Shown here in pieces: positions 53,010 to 61,579 of a stretch of DNA of 64,000 nucleotides. The notes beneath the pieces are model-generated. The model did no database searches, had not been told where the DNA came from, and worked only from the letters and a program-made list of their open reading frames with translations. The DNA lies in NCBI RefSeq assembly GCF_014197435.1, contig NZ_JACIFP010000001.1:930001-994000 (forward strand), given 5' to 3'. A program made the translations under genes and the position numbers. Origin of the DNA: Gordonia humi. Its GTDB lineage: Bacteria; Actinomycetota; Actinomycetes; Mycobacteriales; Mycobacteriaceae. Within the stretch, counting starts at the first letter, position 1; every line of letters begins with the position of its first letter.

Positions 53010-53810
53010 ATGAGCGAACCCCTTCTCGTCGAACGCGCCGATCACATCGAGACGTGGACGATCAACCTCCCCGAACAGCGCAACCCGATCTCCCGCGATG
53101 ACATGATCGAGGCGTTCGTGCACAACACGCGTCGCGTGCAGGGCGACCTCGACGTGCGAGCCATCGTGCTCACCGGCGCGGGCTCGGCGTTCTCGGCCGG
53201 CGGCAACGTCAACGACATGCAGACCAAGTCGGGCATGTTCGCCGGTTCGCCGTACGAGATGCGCAACGGCTACCGGGGCGGCATCCAGCGGATCCCGCTC
53301 GCGATGAACGACCTGGAGGTTCCGGTGGTGGCCGCGGTGAACGGCCCCGCGGTGGGTGCGGGCTGCGACCTCACGATGATGGCCGACATCCGCATCGCAT
53401 CGACCAAGGCGTGGTTCGCCGAGTCGTTCGTGCAGTTGGGCATCATTCCGGGCGACGGCGGTGCCTGGCTGCTGAGCCACGCCGTCGGACCGCAGCGCGC
53501 CGCACAGATGGCTCTGACCGGCGACCGCGTCGACGCCGAGACCGCGTTGAAGTGGGATCTCGTCGCCGACGTCGTCGAGCCCGAGGAACTGATGCCCGCC
53601 GCGCTGAAGCTGGCCGGCCGCATCGCGAAGAACCCACCGCACGCGACGCGGATGGCGAAGCGGCTGCTGAAGGAGTCGCGGACCTCCGACCTGCGTGAGG
53701 TGCTCGAACTGTCGGCGACGATGCAGGCGCTCTCGCACCACACGGCCGATCACGAGGAGGCGTTGGACGCGTTCCTGAACAAGCGCGAGCCCGACTTCCA
53801 GGGCCGCTGA
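53010..53810 (+). CDS. Enoyl-CoA hydratase/isomerase family protein
   Basis: A 266-residue crotonase. The oxyanion-hole segments are FSAGGNVNDM near residue 66 and NGPAVGAGCDLTMMAD near 112; LGIIPGDGGAWLL near 148 carries an acidic residue at the second catalytic position (Asp rather than the hydratase Glu). ATG 53010 has GGAAAGGA 6 nt upstream. It fits beta-oxidation with the dehydrogenase pair across the IclR gene. Hydratase or isomerase activity cannot be separated by sequence. It converges on the efflux gene with a 3-nt gap. Confidence 0.9.
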   Translation: MSEPLLVERADHIETWTINLPEQRNPISRDDMIEAFVHNTRRVQGDLDVRAIVLTGAGSAFSAGGNVNDMQTKSGMFAGSPYEMRNGYRGGIQRIPLAMNDLEVPVVAAVNGPAVGAGCDLTMMADIRIASTKAWFAESFVQLGIIPGDGGAWLLSHAVGPQRAAQMALTGDRVDAETALKWDLVADVVEPEELMPAALKLAGRIAKNPPHATRMAKRLLKESRTSDLREVLELSATMQALSHHTADHEEALDAFLNKREPDFQGR

Positions 53811-53813
53811 GCT

Positions 53814-55217
53814 TCAGCGCCGTCCTGAGCTTCGACACTGACGTCTCGTCGCGTGCGCGATCAGGCCGGCCGCCGCGACGGACCCGGCGGCGCCGACCGT
53901 CAGCGCGCCGAACGCGAGACGGAAGGCCGTCGACAGATGGTCTGCGTGTGCGGCGATCAGGACCGCGCACACCGCGCCGCCGAGGGAGCCGCCGATGCGT
54001 TGCAGGATGTTGACCTGGGTGATCGCGTCGGGAAGATCGGTGGACGTCACCGCCTTGTACGCGGTGACGCCCGCCGGAATGGACACGAGTCCGACGCCGA
54101 CGCCGTAGGCGACGAGAAGCGCCTGGACGGCGACGGTCGGCAGAGCGAGCGGCGAGATCGCCAGTGGCAGAGTCGATGTCACGGCGACGATGCCGCCGAT
54201 CGTGGCTGCCGGTGCCGGTCCGTGTCGGTCGACCCAGCGACCGGCGAGCGGCGCGGTGACGGCCGTCGCCGCAGCGACGCCGATCAGGCTGACGCCCGCT
54301 TGCAGCGGACTCTGGCCGTGGCCGAGCTGGAAGTAGAGGGCGTGGACCACGCCGCTGCCGAAGACCAACGCACCGGAGAAGAGCGCCGCCGTCGATCCGG
54401 CGCGGAACGCGGGGAGTCGGTACAGGCGCAGACGCAGCAGTGGATGCCGAGTGCGTCGGGAGGCGATGACGAACAGGCCCAGGAGTGCCACCGAGCTCGC
54501 CGCCATACCCGCGGTCGCGGCGTCCAGCCGGCCGCCGTCGCCCCACCTGCTCGTCGCCACGACCAGCAGAGCGAGACCGGAGCTGACCGCGACCAGGCCG
54601 AACCAGTCGAGCCGAACCGAACCCGTCGGCTCGCCGCGCGGAACGATCCGTCGCCCGAGCGCGATCCCGGCCACACCGATAGGCACGTTCACGGCGAACA
54701 GCCAGGGCCACGGCAGGGCGTGCAGGATGAGACCGCCGAGCAGCGGGCCGATCGCGGGTGCGGCGCCGACCGCGATGCCGAGCGCGCCCATCACCCGCCC
54801 CAGTCGCGGCGGCCCGACGGCGGTGCCGAGGATCGCCTGACCGCTCGGGATGAGAACACCGCCGGCCAGACCCTGCGCGATGCGGGCCGCGATCAGCGAC
54901 GCGGCGCTCGGCGCGATTGCGCACAGGACCGAGGCGACGGTGAACGCCGCCAACGCGGCCAGCCACACCCGCCCGGTTCCGAAACGTCGTCCGAGCCATC
55001 CGGCGAGGGGCAGTGACACGGCCAGGGCCAGCAGATAACCGCTGACGATCCACTGCGTCGTCGACAACGTCGAACCGAGCTCGGACGTGATGGAGTCGAG
55101 TCCGACGTTGACGATGGAGGCGTCGAGTCCGCTGGCGAACGCGCCGAGGACCACCACCCAGCACAGCCTCCAGGTGGCTGCGTCGATGCGATCGGACGTC
55201 GGCGCCGTGGTGGTCAT
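53814..55217 (-). CDS. MFS drug-efflux transporter, DHA2 (EmrB/QacA) type
   Basis: A 467-residue membrane protein with about fourteen hydrophobic segments. ASGLDASIVNVGLDSITSEL near residue 24 is motif D1 of proton antiporters, ARIAQGLAGGVLIPSGQAIL near 113 is motif C-adjacent, and GWLGRRFGTGRVW is motif A. Such pumps export cationic or lipophilic drugs. Its start overlaps the FMN reductase stop (ATGA), so the two genes are one operon under the divergent TetR. Confidence 0.9.
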   Translation of the reverse strand: MTTTAPTSDRIDAATWRLCWVVVLGAFASGLDASIVNVGLDSITSELGSTLSTTQWIVSGYLLALAVSLPLAGWLGRRFGTGRVWLAALAAFTVASVLCAIAPSAASLIAARIAQGLAGGVLIPSGQAILGTAVGPPRLGRVMGALGIAVGAAPAIGPLLGGLILHALPWPWLFAVNVPIGVAGIALGRRIVPRGEPTGSVRLDWFGLVAVSSGLALLVVATSRWGDGGRLDAATAGMAASSVALLGLFVIASRRTRHPLLRLRLYRLPAFRAGSTAALFSGALVFGSGVVHALYFQLGHGQSPLQAGVSLIGVAAATAVTAPLAGRWVDRHGPAPAATIGGIVAVTSTLPLAISPLALPTVAVQALLVAYGVGVGLVSIPAGVTAYKAVTSTDLPDAITQVNILQRIGGSLGGAVCAVLIAAHADHLSTAFRLAFGALTVGAAGSVAAAGLIAHATRRQCRSSGRR

Positions 55218-55810
55218 GACACGGACTCCGTGCGGAGTGACCGCAGGGCCGTCGCCCAGTCGATGAGCTCGTCGAGCATGCGGTCGCAGATCGCCCGGGC
55301 GCGAGGCGAGGGTACAACGGCGTCGCCGTCGAAGTCGCCGGACAGGCTGAGCGGGACGCTGCTGCGCACGCAGGCCACCTTCACTTCCGCGAGCGTCAGG
55401 CGTAGATGTTCGACGGCGCGGACTCCGCCGTCGAGGCCGTAGCCGACGAGGCCCGCGGCCTTATCGGTCCACTCGGCGAACAGGAAGTCGATCGCATTCT
55501 TCAGCGCGGCGGGCATCGAGTGGTTGTACTCCGGGGTGACGAAGACGAAGGCGTCGAACTCGGCCACCGCATCCGCCCACCGGAGGGTGTGGTCACGCGT
55601 GTACTCGCCGACGGCGGCCGCGGTCGGCTCATCGAGCAGGGGCAGGTCGAAGTCGGCGATGTCCAGGAGCGCGACGTCGGCGCGGCCGGCGAGGGCCTCG
55701 GCGGCCAGACCGACGAACCACTCGGCGACGCGAAGCGAGCGGCGATTGGGTCGGGTGCTGCCGGTGACGACGGCGACGGACAGGGGATGAGGTGATGTTG
55801 TCGTGGTCAT
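55214..55810 (-). CDS. NADPH-dependent FMN reductase (NAD(P)H quinone reductase type)
   Basis: A 198-residue flavodoxin-fold protein. VAVVTGSTRPNRRSLRVAEWF (quoted in part; near residue 10) is the FMN phosphate loop, and VFVTPEYNHSMPAALKNAIDFL near 95 is the characteristic flavin segment of SsuE/ArsH/YieF reductases. ATG at 55808-55810 begins MTTTTS; a longer start exists. It is the first gene of the operon with the efflux pump. A quinone or chromate-type reductase is likely; substrate unknown. Confidence 0.9.
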   Translation of the reverse strand: MTTTTSPHPLSVAVVTGSTRPNRRSLRVAEWFVGLAAEALAGRADVALLDIADFDLPLLDEPTAAAVGEYTRDHTLRWADAVAEFDAFVFVTPEYNHSMPAALKNAIDFLFAEWTDKAAGLVGYGLDGGVRAVEHLRLTLAEVKVACVRSSVPLSLSGDFDGDAVVPSPRARAICDRMLDELIDWATALRSLRTESVS

Positions 55811-55818
55811 ATCCACAA

Positions 55819-55859
55819 AGTACAACGAACATTGCACTTAGTACAATGGTCAATGTACT
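55819..55859. promoter_or_regulatory. Two tandem 20-bp operator-like boxes
   Basis: Boxes at 55819-55838 and 55840-55859 share 15 of 20 bases and are 21 bp apart, two turns of DNA. The second, AGTACAATggtcAATGTACT in form, is 16/20 palindromic. They cover TACAAT (55842-55847), a -10 for the TetR gene, and TTGTAC/TACTTT (minus strand; 55841-55846, 55817-55822) for the reductase operon. Confidence 0.65.
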
Positions 55860-55877
55860 CAGGAGAGGGGTCGGAAC

Positions 55878-56462
55878 ATGCGAGCGGACAAACAACGAGA
55901 CCTGCTCGACGGGGCCCTGCGGGTGTTCGCCCGCGACGGGTTCTCACGTGCCTCGGTCGGGGCGCTGGCGTCGTCGGCGGGCGTCTCCACCCGTACGATC
56001 TACAACCAGTACGGCAACAAGGAGGCGTTGTTCCGTGCGGTGATCCTGGACAGTGCGACAGCCGTCGCCGACCGTCAGATCGACCATGCGGCAACGCTTC
56101 TCGGTCGCATCACCGATCCGCGCGAGGATCTGATCTCCTTCGGTGAGGCGTGGTCGACACGGGAGCCGGAGACGGCTCTGCATTTCGCGATGGTGAGGCA
56201 GGTCGTCGCCGACCGTGAGCACATCGACCCGGATGTGCTCGACGCCTGGCAGGAGGCGGGGCCGCGGAGGGTGCGCGACGCGATCGCCGGACATCTGCGT
56301 CGCCACGCCGATGCCGGGGTCTTCCGGATCGACGACGAACGGATCGCGGCCGTCCAACTCGTGCAGCTGACGGCCGGGTCGGTGGACTCGATCCCGGGAG
56401 TCGACGTGAACGGAATGGTTCGAGCGGGTGTGGACGTGTTTCTGGCGGCCTACGGGGTGTGA
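55878..56462 (+). CDS. TetR-family transcriptional regulator
   Basis: A 194-residue TetR protein. Helix-turn-helix: FSRASVGALASSAGVSTRTIYNQY near residues 22-45 (quoted in part). The C-terminal half has the TetR_C helices typical of AcrR-like regulators. ATG 55878 follows AGGAGAGG. It is divergent from the reductase/efflux operon, and tandem palindromic boxes lie between them, so it probably represses both its own gene and the pump until an inducer binds. It converges on the IclR gene. Confidence 0.92.
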   Translation: MRADKQRDLLDGALRVFARDGFSRASVGALASSAGVSTRTIYNQYGNKEALFRAVILDSATAVADRQIDHAATLLGRITDPREDLISFGEAWSTREPETALHFAMVRQVVADREHIDPDVLDAWQEAGPRRVRDAIAGHLRRHADAGVFRIDDERIAAVQLVQLTAGSVDSIPGVDVNGMVRAGVDVFLAAYGV

Positions 56463-56514
56463 CGCCGACCCGTCGAGAAGGCTCCGGCTGCCCGACCGGT
56501 GGATCGGACGTTCC

Positions 56515-57303
56515 TCACCCTGCCGCCTGCAGCACCGTCGAGATCCTCGCCGCGGCCGCGACGACCCGCGCGATCTTCGTCTGGAGTGCCGCGCCGGTGA
56601 AGTGCTCCGCGCGCCCGCCGACGCTGATGGACCCGAGAATTCGGCCTGAGGCGTCCAGGATCGGCGCGGCGACGGCGGCGACGTCGTCGAGGAAGTCCGA
56701 GTCGCTCACCGAGTAGCCGACCTCGCGGACTTCGTCCAAGTGTGCTGCCAGGGCTTCCGGTGTGTGCAGGGTGCGGCCGGTGTACTCCGGGAGGTCGTCG
56801 CGAATCCACTTGTCGCGCAACGACTGCGAATGGGCGAGTATGACGACCGGGCCTGCCGCCGCGTGGTAGGGCAGTACGGTGCCGATGTTGATCCCGGCGA
56901 CGACGAGGCTCGCCGTGCCGTCGATCTTGTCGATGCACACCGCGCCCTCGGCGGCCGGGACCATGAGGAACGCGGTGTCGCCGAACTCGGCGGCGAGACT
57001 CGCCATGTGCGTCTGCGCCGCAGATCGAATGTCCATGTCGGCCAACGCTGATGAACCGATCTCGAACAGGCGCACGGTGACCCGGTACGAGCCGTCGCCG
57101 GTGCGGTCCACCCACCCCGCGTGAATGAGGGTGGCCATCAGCCGGTGAACCGTGGTCTTGTTCATCCCGCTCGCCGCGGTCAGGTCGTTGAGCGTCCACG
57201 TCGGCTGGTCGGCGCCGAAGTGGTCCAGGAGGGTGCATGCCTTCAGCAGCGCGCCCACCAGGTCCTTCTTCGGCGGCTCTTCGGGGATCGACGGCGGGGT
57301 CAC
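56515..57303 (-). CDS. IclR-family transcriptional regulator of the hydratase/lyase cluster
   Basis: A 262-residue IclR protein. The winged helix (about 15-75) has WTLNDLTAASGMNKTTVHRLM, and the effector domain has VLPYHAAAGPVVILAHS and LDDVAAVAAPILDASGRILGSISVGG (quoted in part). GTG at 57301-57303 gives the usual IclR length; the frame extends to 57402, which would run into the promoter region, so that start is rejected. It is divergent from the lyase gene with a 30-bp palindrome between them. Its ligand is probably a compound of the encoded pathway. Confidence 0.9.
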   Translation of the reverse strand: MTPPSIPEEPPKKDLVGALLKACTLLDHFGADQPTWTLNDLTAASGMNKTTVHRLMATLIHAGWVDRTGDGSYRVTVRLFEIGSSALADMDIRSAAQTHMASLAAEFGDTAFLMVPAAEGAVCIDKIDGTASLVVAGINIGTVLPYHAAAGPVVILAHSQSLRDKWIRDDLPEYTGRTLHTPEALAAHLDEVREVGYSVSDSDFLDDVAAVAAPILDASGRILGSISVGGRAEHFTGAALQTKIARVVAAAARISTVLQAAG

Positions 57304-57369
57304 AGGCGGTCTCTGCTTCTCTCGTGAACGGGACGTATCGCCATCGTATGCAGGGGCTTCACAGCGCCC

Positions 57370-57433
57370 TTGACTTGTGATGCGCGACACCTCTATCTTC
57401 ATATCGTAATTCGAAATGCATTCCGTATTACGA
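57370..57433 (+). promoter_or_regulatory. Lyase-operon promoter with a 30-bp near-perfect palindrome
   Basis: TTGACT (57370-57375) and TATCTT (57394-57399) are spaced 18 nt. Just downstream, 57404-57433 is a palindrome with 13 of 15 paired positions (outer arms TCGTAAT and ATTACGA). It covers the expected transcription start near 57406, so an IclR-type protein bound there would block transcription. Confidence 0.7.
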
Positions 57434-57450
57434 AATGGAGTTTAGATCAT

Positions 57451-58317
57451 ATGAGCGCACCCTCGCTTAAAGACCTCACCGCACAGGGACTCGTCTACGC
57501 CCCCGGCGTCTGGGACGGACTCACCGCACGCCTGGCCGACCAGGCCGGATTCAGCGCACTCTGTGCATCCGGGTTCGCCATCTCGGCGGCCCTCGGTCTG
57601 CCCGACGCCGAGCTGTACACCATGAGCGAGAACCTCGCCGCCGTCCGCACCATCACCTCGGCGTCCGATCTGCCCGTCGTCGCCGACATCGACACCGGAT
57701 ACGGCAACGCCGTCAATGCCGGACGCACCGCCGAGGCCTTCGTGAAGGCCGGGGTGCAGGGCATGTTCATGGAAGACCAGGTCTCGCCCAAGTCGTGCCC
57801 GATCTGCGTCGGCGAGCCCGTCGACCTCATCTCGGTGCCGCAGGCCACCGGCAAGATCCGCGCCGTGCGCGACAGCATCCCCGACGACGTCCTGCTCATC
57901 GCGCGCACCGACGCGACCGGTGACGACGCGATCCGCCGTGCACAGGACTACGTCGAGGCCGGTGCCGACATGATCATGCCGGTCACCAAGACCTTCACCA
58001 CCGTCGAGGAGTGGGAACGCTGCCACGACGAGGTCGGTGTGCCGCTGATGGCGACGCTGACCGCCTCCACATGGACCGAGCGGGAGTTCACCCCGGAGAT
58101 CCTCGAACAGATCGGCGTCCGCCTCGCGCTCCTGCCGACGCAGGTCCTGATGGCGGCGACCGGCGCCGCGCAGACCGCGCTGCGTCGCCTCGCGTCGGGT
58201 GAGCCCGCAGCCGACGTCAGCGCCGACGCCCTGGCACACCACGACTTCGTCGACATGATCGGCTTCGCCGACATCGAGGCCCGCCAGCGCAAGTACCTGC
58301 CCGAGCGGGGCGAGTGA
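57451..58317 (+). CDS. PEP-mutase/isocitrate-lyase family lyase (dimethylmalate- or methylisocitrate-lyase-like)
   Basis: A 288-residue TIM-barrel enzyme of the PEPM/ICL superfamily. APGVWDGLTARLADQAGF near residue 17 and PVVADIDTGYGN near 75 (Asp metal ligands) are typical, as is FMEDQVSPKSCP near 105. In most members the catalytic loop is KRCGH; here it reads KSCPICVGEPVD, keeping one Cys and adding another, so substrate choice may differ. ATG 57451 is far enough from the palindrome to be translated normally. The next gene begins 2 nt after the stop. A retro-aldol lyase of a branched malate is the best guess. Confidence 0.85.
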   Translation: MSAPSLKDLTAQGLVYAPGVWDGLTARLADQAGFSALCASGFAISAALGLPDAELYTMSENLAAVRTITSASDLPVVADIDTGYGNAVNAGRTAEAFVKAGVQGMFMEDQVSPKSCPICVGEPVDLISVPQATGKIRAVRDSIPDDVLLIARTDATGDDAIRRAQDYVEAGADMIMPVTKTFTTVEEWERCHDEVGVPLMATLTASTWTEREFTPEILEQIGVRLALLPTQVLMAATGAAQTALRRLASGEPAADVSADALAHHDFVDMIGFADIEARQRKYLPERGE

Positions 58318-58319
58318 CC

Positions 58320-59576
58320 ATGGGATTCACCATCGCCGAGAAGATCCTCGGCCGCACCACGGGAGAGCCGCCGGTGCGGGCGGGTGAGAATCACGCGGTC
58401 CGCCCCGACCGGATGATCGCCTACGACTTCCCCGGCTACACCGACGTCATGTTCCGCCAGATGCGCGAGGACTTCGGGATCACCGAGCTCGAGGACCCGA
58501 GTCGCTACGTCGTCTTCATCGACCACATGCTCACCAAGGACGACGAGCGCGAAGCGCAGGTCCACCAGGTGACCCGCGACTGGTGCGAGTTCTACGGCAT
58601 CGAACTCCACGAGGCGCAGGGCATCGGCCACCAGCTGACAGCCGAGCTCGGTCTGGCGACCCCCGGAGACTTCCTGGTTCACTTCGACGGCCATATCAGC
58701 GGTGTCGGCGCGTTCAACGCGCTCGGTTGGGGTATCCGTAAGGACCTCATCGAGGCCTGGGTGTCCGGACAGGTCTACGTCGACATCCCCGCGACGACCC
58801 GCTTCGACCTCGTGGGGGAGTTCCCCGAGGGCGTCGACAGTCGGGATCTGGTCCACACGATCATCGAGCTGGTCGGCGCCGACGGATGCGCCCACCAGGT
58901 GATGGAGTTCGGCGGCCCAGGCGCGCGGTCGATGGCCGTCGACCACCGTCAGGGACTGTGCGGGATGGCGATGTTCACCGGCGCGGTCTCGGCGATCTTC
59001 GAGCCCGACGACGTCTCCACGGCCTACGCCCGCGACGTCGCCCGCCACGCGTTCGACCCGGTGTACCCCGACGACGACGCGGTGTACGCGGCCCGCCACA
59101 CCATCGACCTGTCGACGCTGGTCCCGCGCGTGGTCCGCCCCGGGTCGGCACGCGTGGCCAACACCTCGACGGTCGCCGAGATGACCGGTACCCCGATCAC
59201 CCGGGCGTTCATCGGCTCCTGCGCCAGTGGTCGCATCGAGGACCTGCGCGCCGCGGCACTCGTGCTCGACGGCCAGACGGTGTCCCCGTCCGTCGAACTG
59301 AACGTCGTCCCGACGTCGAAGAAGGTGTTCGCTCAGGCCGAAGAGGAGGGCATCCTCGACGTGCTGCGGAACGCGGGTGCCACCATTGCGATGTCGAGCT
59401 GTGATTTCTGCTTCGGCTACCAGCAGCCGCTGCAACCCGACGAGAACTGCATCTCGACCGGTGTCCTCAACATCACCGGTCGCATGGGCAGCCCCGACGC
59501 CAACATCTTCATGGGCTCGCCGTACACGGTCGCCGCCAGCGCGATCACCGGAACCATCTCGGGAGCGACGAAATGA
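58320..59576 (+). CDS. Aconitase-superfamily hydratase, large subunit (LeuC/DmdA-like)
   Basis: A 418-residue large subunit of a two-part hydro-lyase. Ligands for the [4Fe-4S] cluster are seen: Cys in IGSCASGRIEDL near residue 301 and two Cys in SSCDFCFG near 361-364. LeuC has SCTNGR and here ASGR replaces TNGR, pointing to a non-isopropylmalate substrate. ATG 58320 is preferred over GTG 58314 because GGGGCGAG lies at a workable distance. Its last bases overlap the small-subunit gene. It follows the lyase gene, consistent with hydration of an alkylmaleate to the malate the lyase cuts. Confidence 0.88.
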   Translation: MGFTIAEKILGRTTGEPPVRAGENHAVRPDRMIAYDFPGYTDVMFRQMREDFGITELEDPSRYVVFIDHMLTKDDEREAQVHQVTRDWCEFYGIELHEAQGIGHQLTAELGLATPGDFLVHFDGHISGVGAFNALGWGIRKDLIEAWVSGQVYVDIPATTRFDLVGEFPEGVDSRDLVHTIIELVGADGCAHQVMEFGGPGARSMAVDHRQGLCGMAMFTGAVSAIFEPDDVSTAYARDVARHAFDPVYPDDDAVYAARHTIDLSTLVPRVVRPGSARVANTSTVAEMTGTPITRAFIGSCASGRIEDLRAAALVLDGQTVSPSVELNVVPTSKKVFAQAEEEGILDVLRNAGATIAMSSCDFCFGYQQPLQPDENCISTGVLNITGRMGSPDANIFMGSPYTVAASAITGTISGATK

Positions 59577-60100
59577 GCGCGTATCCGCCCCCGCCGGACG
59601 TCATCGCCGGCCGCGTCGCCTGGATCTTCGGCGACGACTTCGACATCGACCTCGTCGTCGGCGTCGCGAACATCAAGTCCTACGACCCGGAACACCTTCG
59701 GTCCGTGTGCATGAGCGCCTACGATCCCGGGTTCGCGGACCGTGTCCGACCGGGCGACGTCATCGTCGGCGGCCGCAACTTCGGGTACGGTCATCCGCAC
59801 TATCCGCCGATGGTGGCCCTGCGCAACGCCGGTGTCGCGGCGATCGTCGCCGAATCGTTCTCCCCGGGCTTCTGGCGCGGTGAGACGTTCAACGGCATGC
59901 CGCTGATCACCATCGAAGGCATCACGGACGCCGTCAGCGTGCACGACGAGATCACCCTCGACTGGCGTTCCGCGACGCTGCGGACCGCAGACGGAACTCA
60001 GATCGTCGGGAATCCGCCGAATCCGCGGACCGTCGCCATCATCGAGGCAGGCGGTTCCTACGAACTGCTCCTGGCCGAGCACGCCCCAGCACACGCATGA
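59573..60100 (+). CDS. Aconitase-superfamily hydratase, small subunit (LeuD/DmdB-like)
   Basis: A 175-residue swivelling-domain subunit. AWIFGDDFDIDLVVG near residue 16 and VGGRNFGYGHPHYPPMVAL near 65 correspond to LeuD's GDNIDTD and GxNFGCGSSREHA segments; the Ser-Ser-Arg of the latter is replaced by GHPHYP, so the substrate-contacting residues differ from isopropylmalate isomerase. It overlaps the large subunit by 4 nt (ATGA) and completes the heterodimer. Active only together with the large subunit. Confidence 0.87.
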   Translation: MSAYPPPPDVIAGRVAWIFGDDFDIDLVVGVANIKSYDPEHLRSVCMSAYDPGFADRVRPGDVIVGGRNFGYGHPHYPPMVALRNAGVAAIVAESFSPGFWRGETFNGMPLITIEGITDAVSVHDEITLDWRSATLRTADGTQIVGNPPNPRTVAIIEAGGSYELLLAEHAPAHA

Positions 60101-60142
60101 CCTGACACCGATCACCTCCCCTCCCCCGTAAAGGACAGCCCC

Positions 60143-61480
60143 ATGACCAACGTTCAGCAGCCGTCGGCGCCGCCGACAGGCATCGCGTCCTCGGCCGAGC
60201 GAACACCGGACCCGAGGCTCGCACGACGCGCCGCGCTCGCCGGCGGTGTCGGAACCCTCGTCGAGTACTACGACTTCGGCGTCTACGGATTCCTCGCCGT
60301 CTTCATCGCGCCGCACTTCTTCCCGTCGGACAACTCCGCGGCGTCGATCCTGTCGACCCTCGCGGTGTTCGGTGTGGCGTATGTGGCCCGACCGATCGGC
60401 GGCATCTTCTTCGGCAGGCTCGGCGACCGCATCGGCCGTCGTACCGCGCTGGTCGCGAGCGTCGTCGCCATGGGCGTCGCGAGCGGTGTGCTCGGCGTCC
60501 TGCCGACGCACACCGCGGTCGGTGTCCTCGCTCCGATCCTGCTGGTGCTGGTCCGTCTCGCCCAGGGCTTCTCCGCCGGCGGCGAGATCGGTGGGGCCGC
60601 GACCTACATCGCGGAGACCGTTCCGGCGCGCAGGCGCGGCTTCTTCGGTTCGTTCACGCCGATCGGCTCGACGCTCGGCTTCGCCGTCGCGGCGACCGTA
60701 GTCGGTGTGGTCACGCTGATCGTCGGCGACGACGCGATGGAGTCGTGGGGATGGCGCATCCCGTTCCTGCTCGCGCTTCCGTTGGCCTTCGTCTGCCTGC
60801 AGATCCGGCTGAAGCTGGAGGACACCCCGGAGTTCGCGGAGATGGCGGAGAAGGACGAGGTGGTCAAGCACCCGATTCTCGAGGTGATCCGCAACAACCC
60901 GCTGTCGGTCCTCAAGGTGGTCGGCATCGCCATCGCGATGAACGGATCGGGCTACATCGCGCTGACGTACTTCAGCGTGTACCTGACCAAGGATCTCGGT
61001 TTCGACAAGAACTCGATCTACTGGACGTCGGCCATCGCCATCGCCCTGGCCTGCGCGACCTTCCCGATCAGCGGCAGGCTGACCGACCGCTTCGGACGCA
61101 AACCGGTGCTGGTCACAGGCTACGTCGCATACATCGTGATCGCGTTCCCGGCGTTCCTGATCCTCGGCGCCACCGGCAGCGTCGTCGTGGTGGGCCTGGT
61201 CTATCTCGTCTACATGATCTTCAACGGTGTGGTGCAGGTTCCGGCGTTCCCACTGTTCACCGAGTTGTTCGGACGCAACGTCCGCTACTCGGGCGTGGCG
61301 CTGGGCTTCAACATCGGCACCATCGTCGCCGGTGGCACGGCTCCGTACTTCGCCGCGCAACTCGTCGAGTGGACTGGCAGCGACATCGCACCGGCCTACT
61401 GGGTGGTGGCCGTGTGCCTGATCGGCCTGGTCACGATCTCGACCATCAAGGAGACTGGAAAGAAAGCACTGCCGGCCTGA
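60143..61480 (+). CDS. MFS metabolite:H+ symporter (MHS family)
   Basis: A 445-residue transporter with twelve expected helices. GTLVEYYDFGVYGFLAVFIAPHFF (ends quoted; near residue 36) is the MHS family signature (citrate, alpha-ketoglutarate, proline/betaine permeases), GRLGDRIGRRTALV is motif A, and RLAQGFSAGGEIGGAATY is also typical. It carries organic acids with protons. Position after the hydratase genes suggests that it imports the cluster's dicarboxylate or tricarboxylate substrate. A hairpin separates it from the acyl-CoA synthetase. Confidence 0.9.
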   Translation: MTNVQQPSAPPTGIASSAERTPDPRLARRAALAGGVGTLVEYYDFGVYGFLAVFIAPHFFPSDNSAASILSTLAVFGVAYVARPIGGIFFGRLGDRIGRRTALVASVVAMGVASGVLGVLPTHTAVGVLAPILLVLVRLAQGFSAGGEIGGAATYIAETVPARRRGFFGSFTPIGSTLGFAVAATVVGVVTLIVGDDAMESWGWRIPFLLALPLAFVCLQIRLKLEDTPEFAEMAEKDEVVKHPILEVIRNNPLSVLKVVGIAIAMNGSGYIALTYFSVYLTKDLGFDKNSIYWTSAIAIALACATFPISGRLTDRFGRKPVLVTGYVAYIVIAFPAFLILGATGSVVVVGLVYLVYMIFNGVVQVPAFPLFTELFGRNVRYSGVALGFNIGTIVAGGTAPYFAAQLVEWTGSDIAPAYWVVAVCLIGLVTISTIKETGKKALPA

Positions 61481-61497
61481 CCAGCCGCGCTGCGGCT

Positions 61498-61526
61498 CTG
61501 CCCGACCGGCGACCCCGGTCGGGCAG
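61498..61526 (+). terminator. Hairpin between MFS and acyl-CoA synthetase genes
   Basis: CTGCCCGACCGG (61498-61509) pairs perfectly with CCGGTCGGGCAG (61515-61526) around a 5-nt loop. There is no U-tract, so it may give partial termination or mRNA stability rather than a complete stop between the two genes. Confidence 0.5.
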
Positions 61527-61579
61527 AACTGTGATCACCCCGAGGCTTCCCGGCGTGCGCCGGAGAAGAGAGGACTCAT

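Noticed and set aside
57451-60100. Methylcitrate cycle or leucine biosynthesis
   Set aside because: No methylcitrate synthase, methylcitrate dehydratase or isopropylmalate synthase is present, and the hydratase motifs differ from LeuCD.
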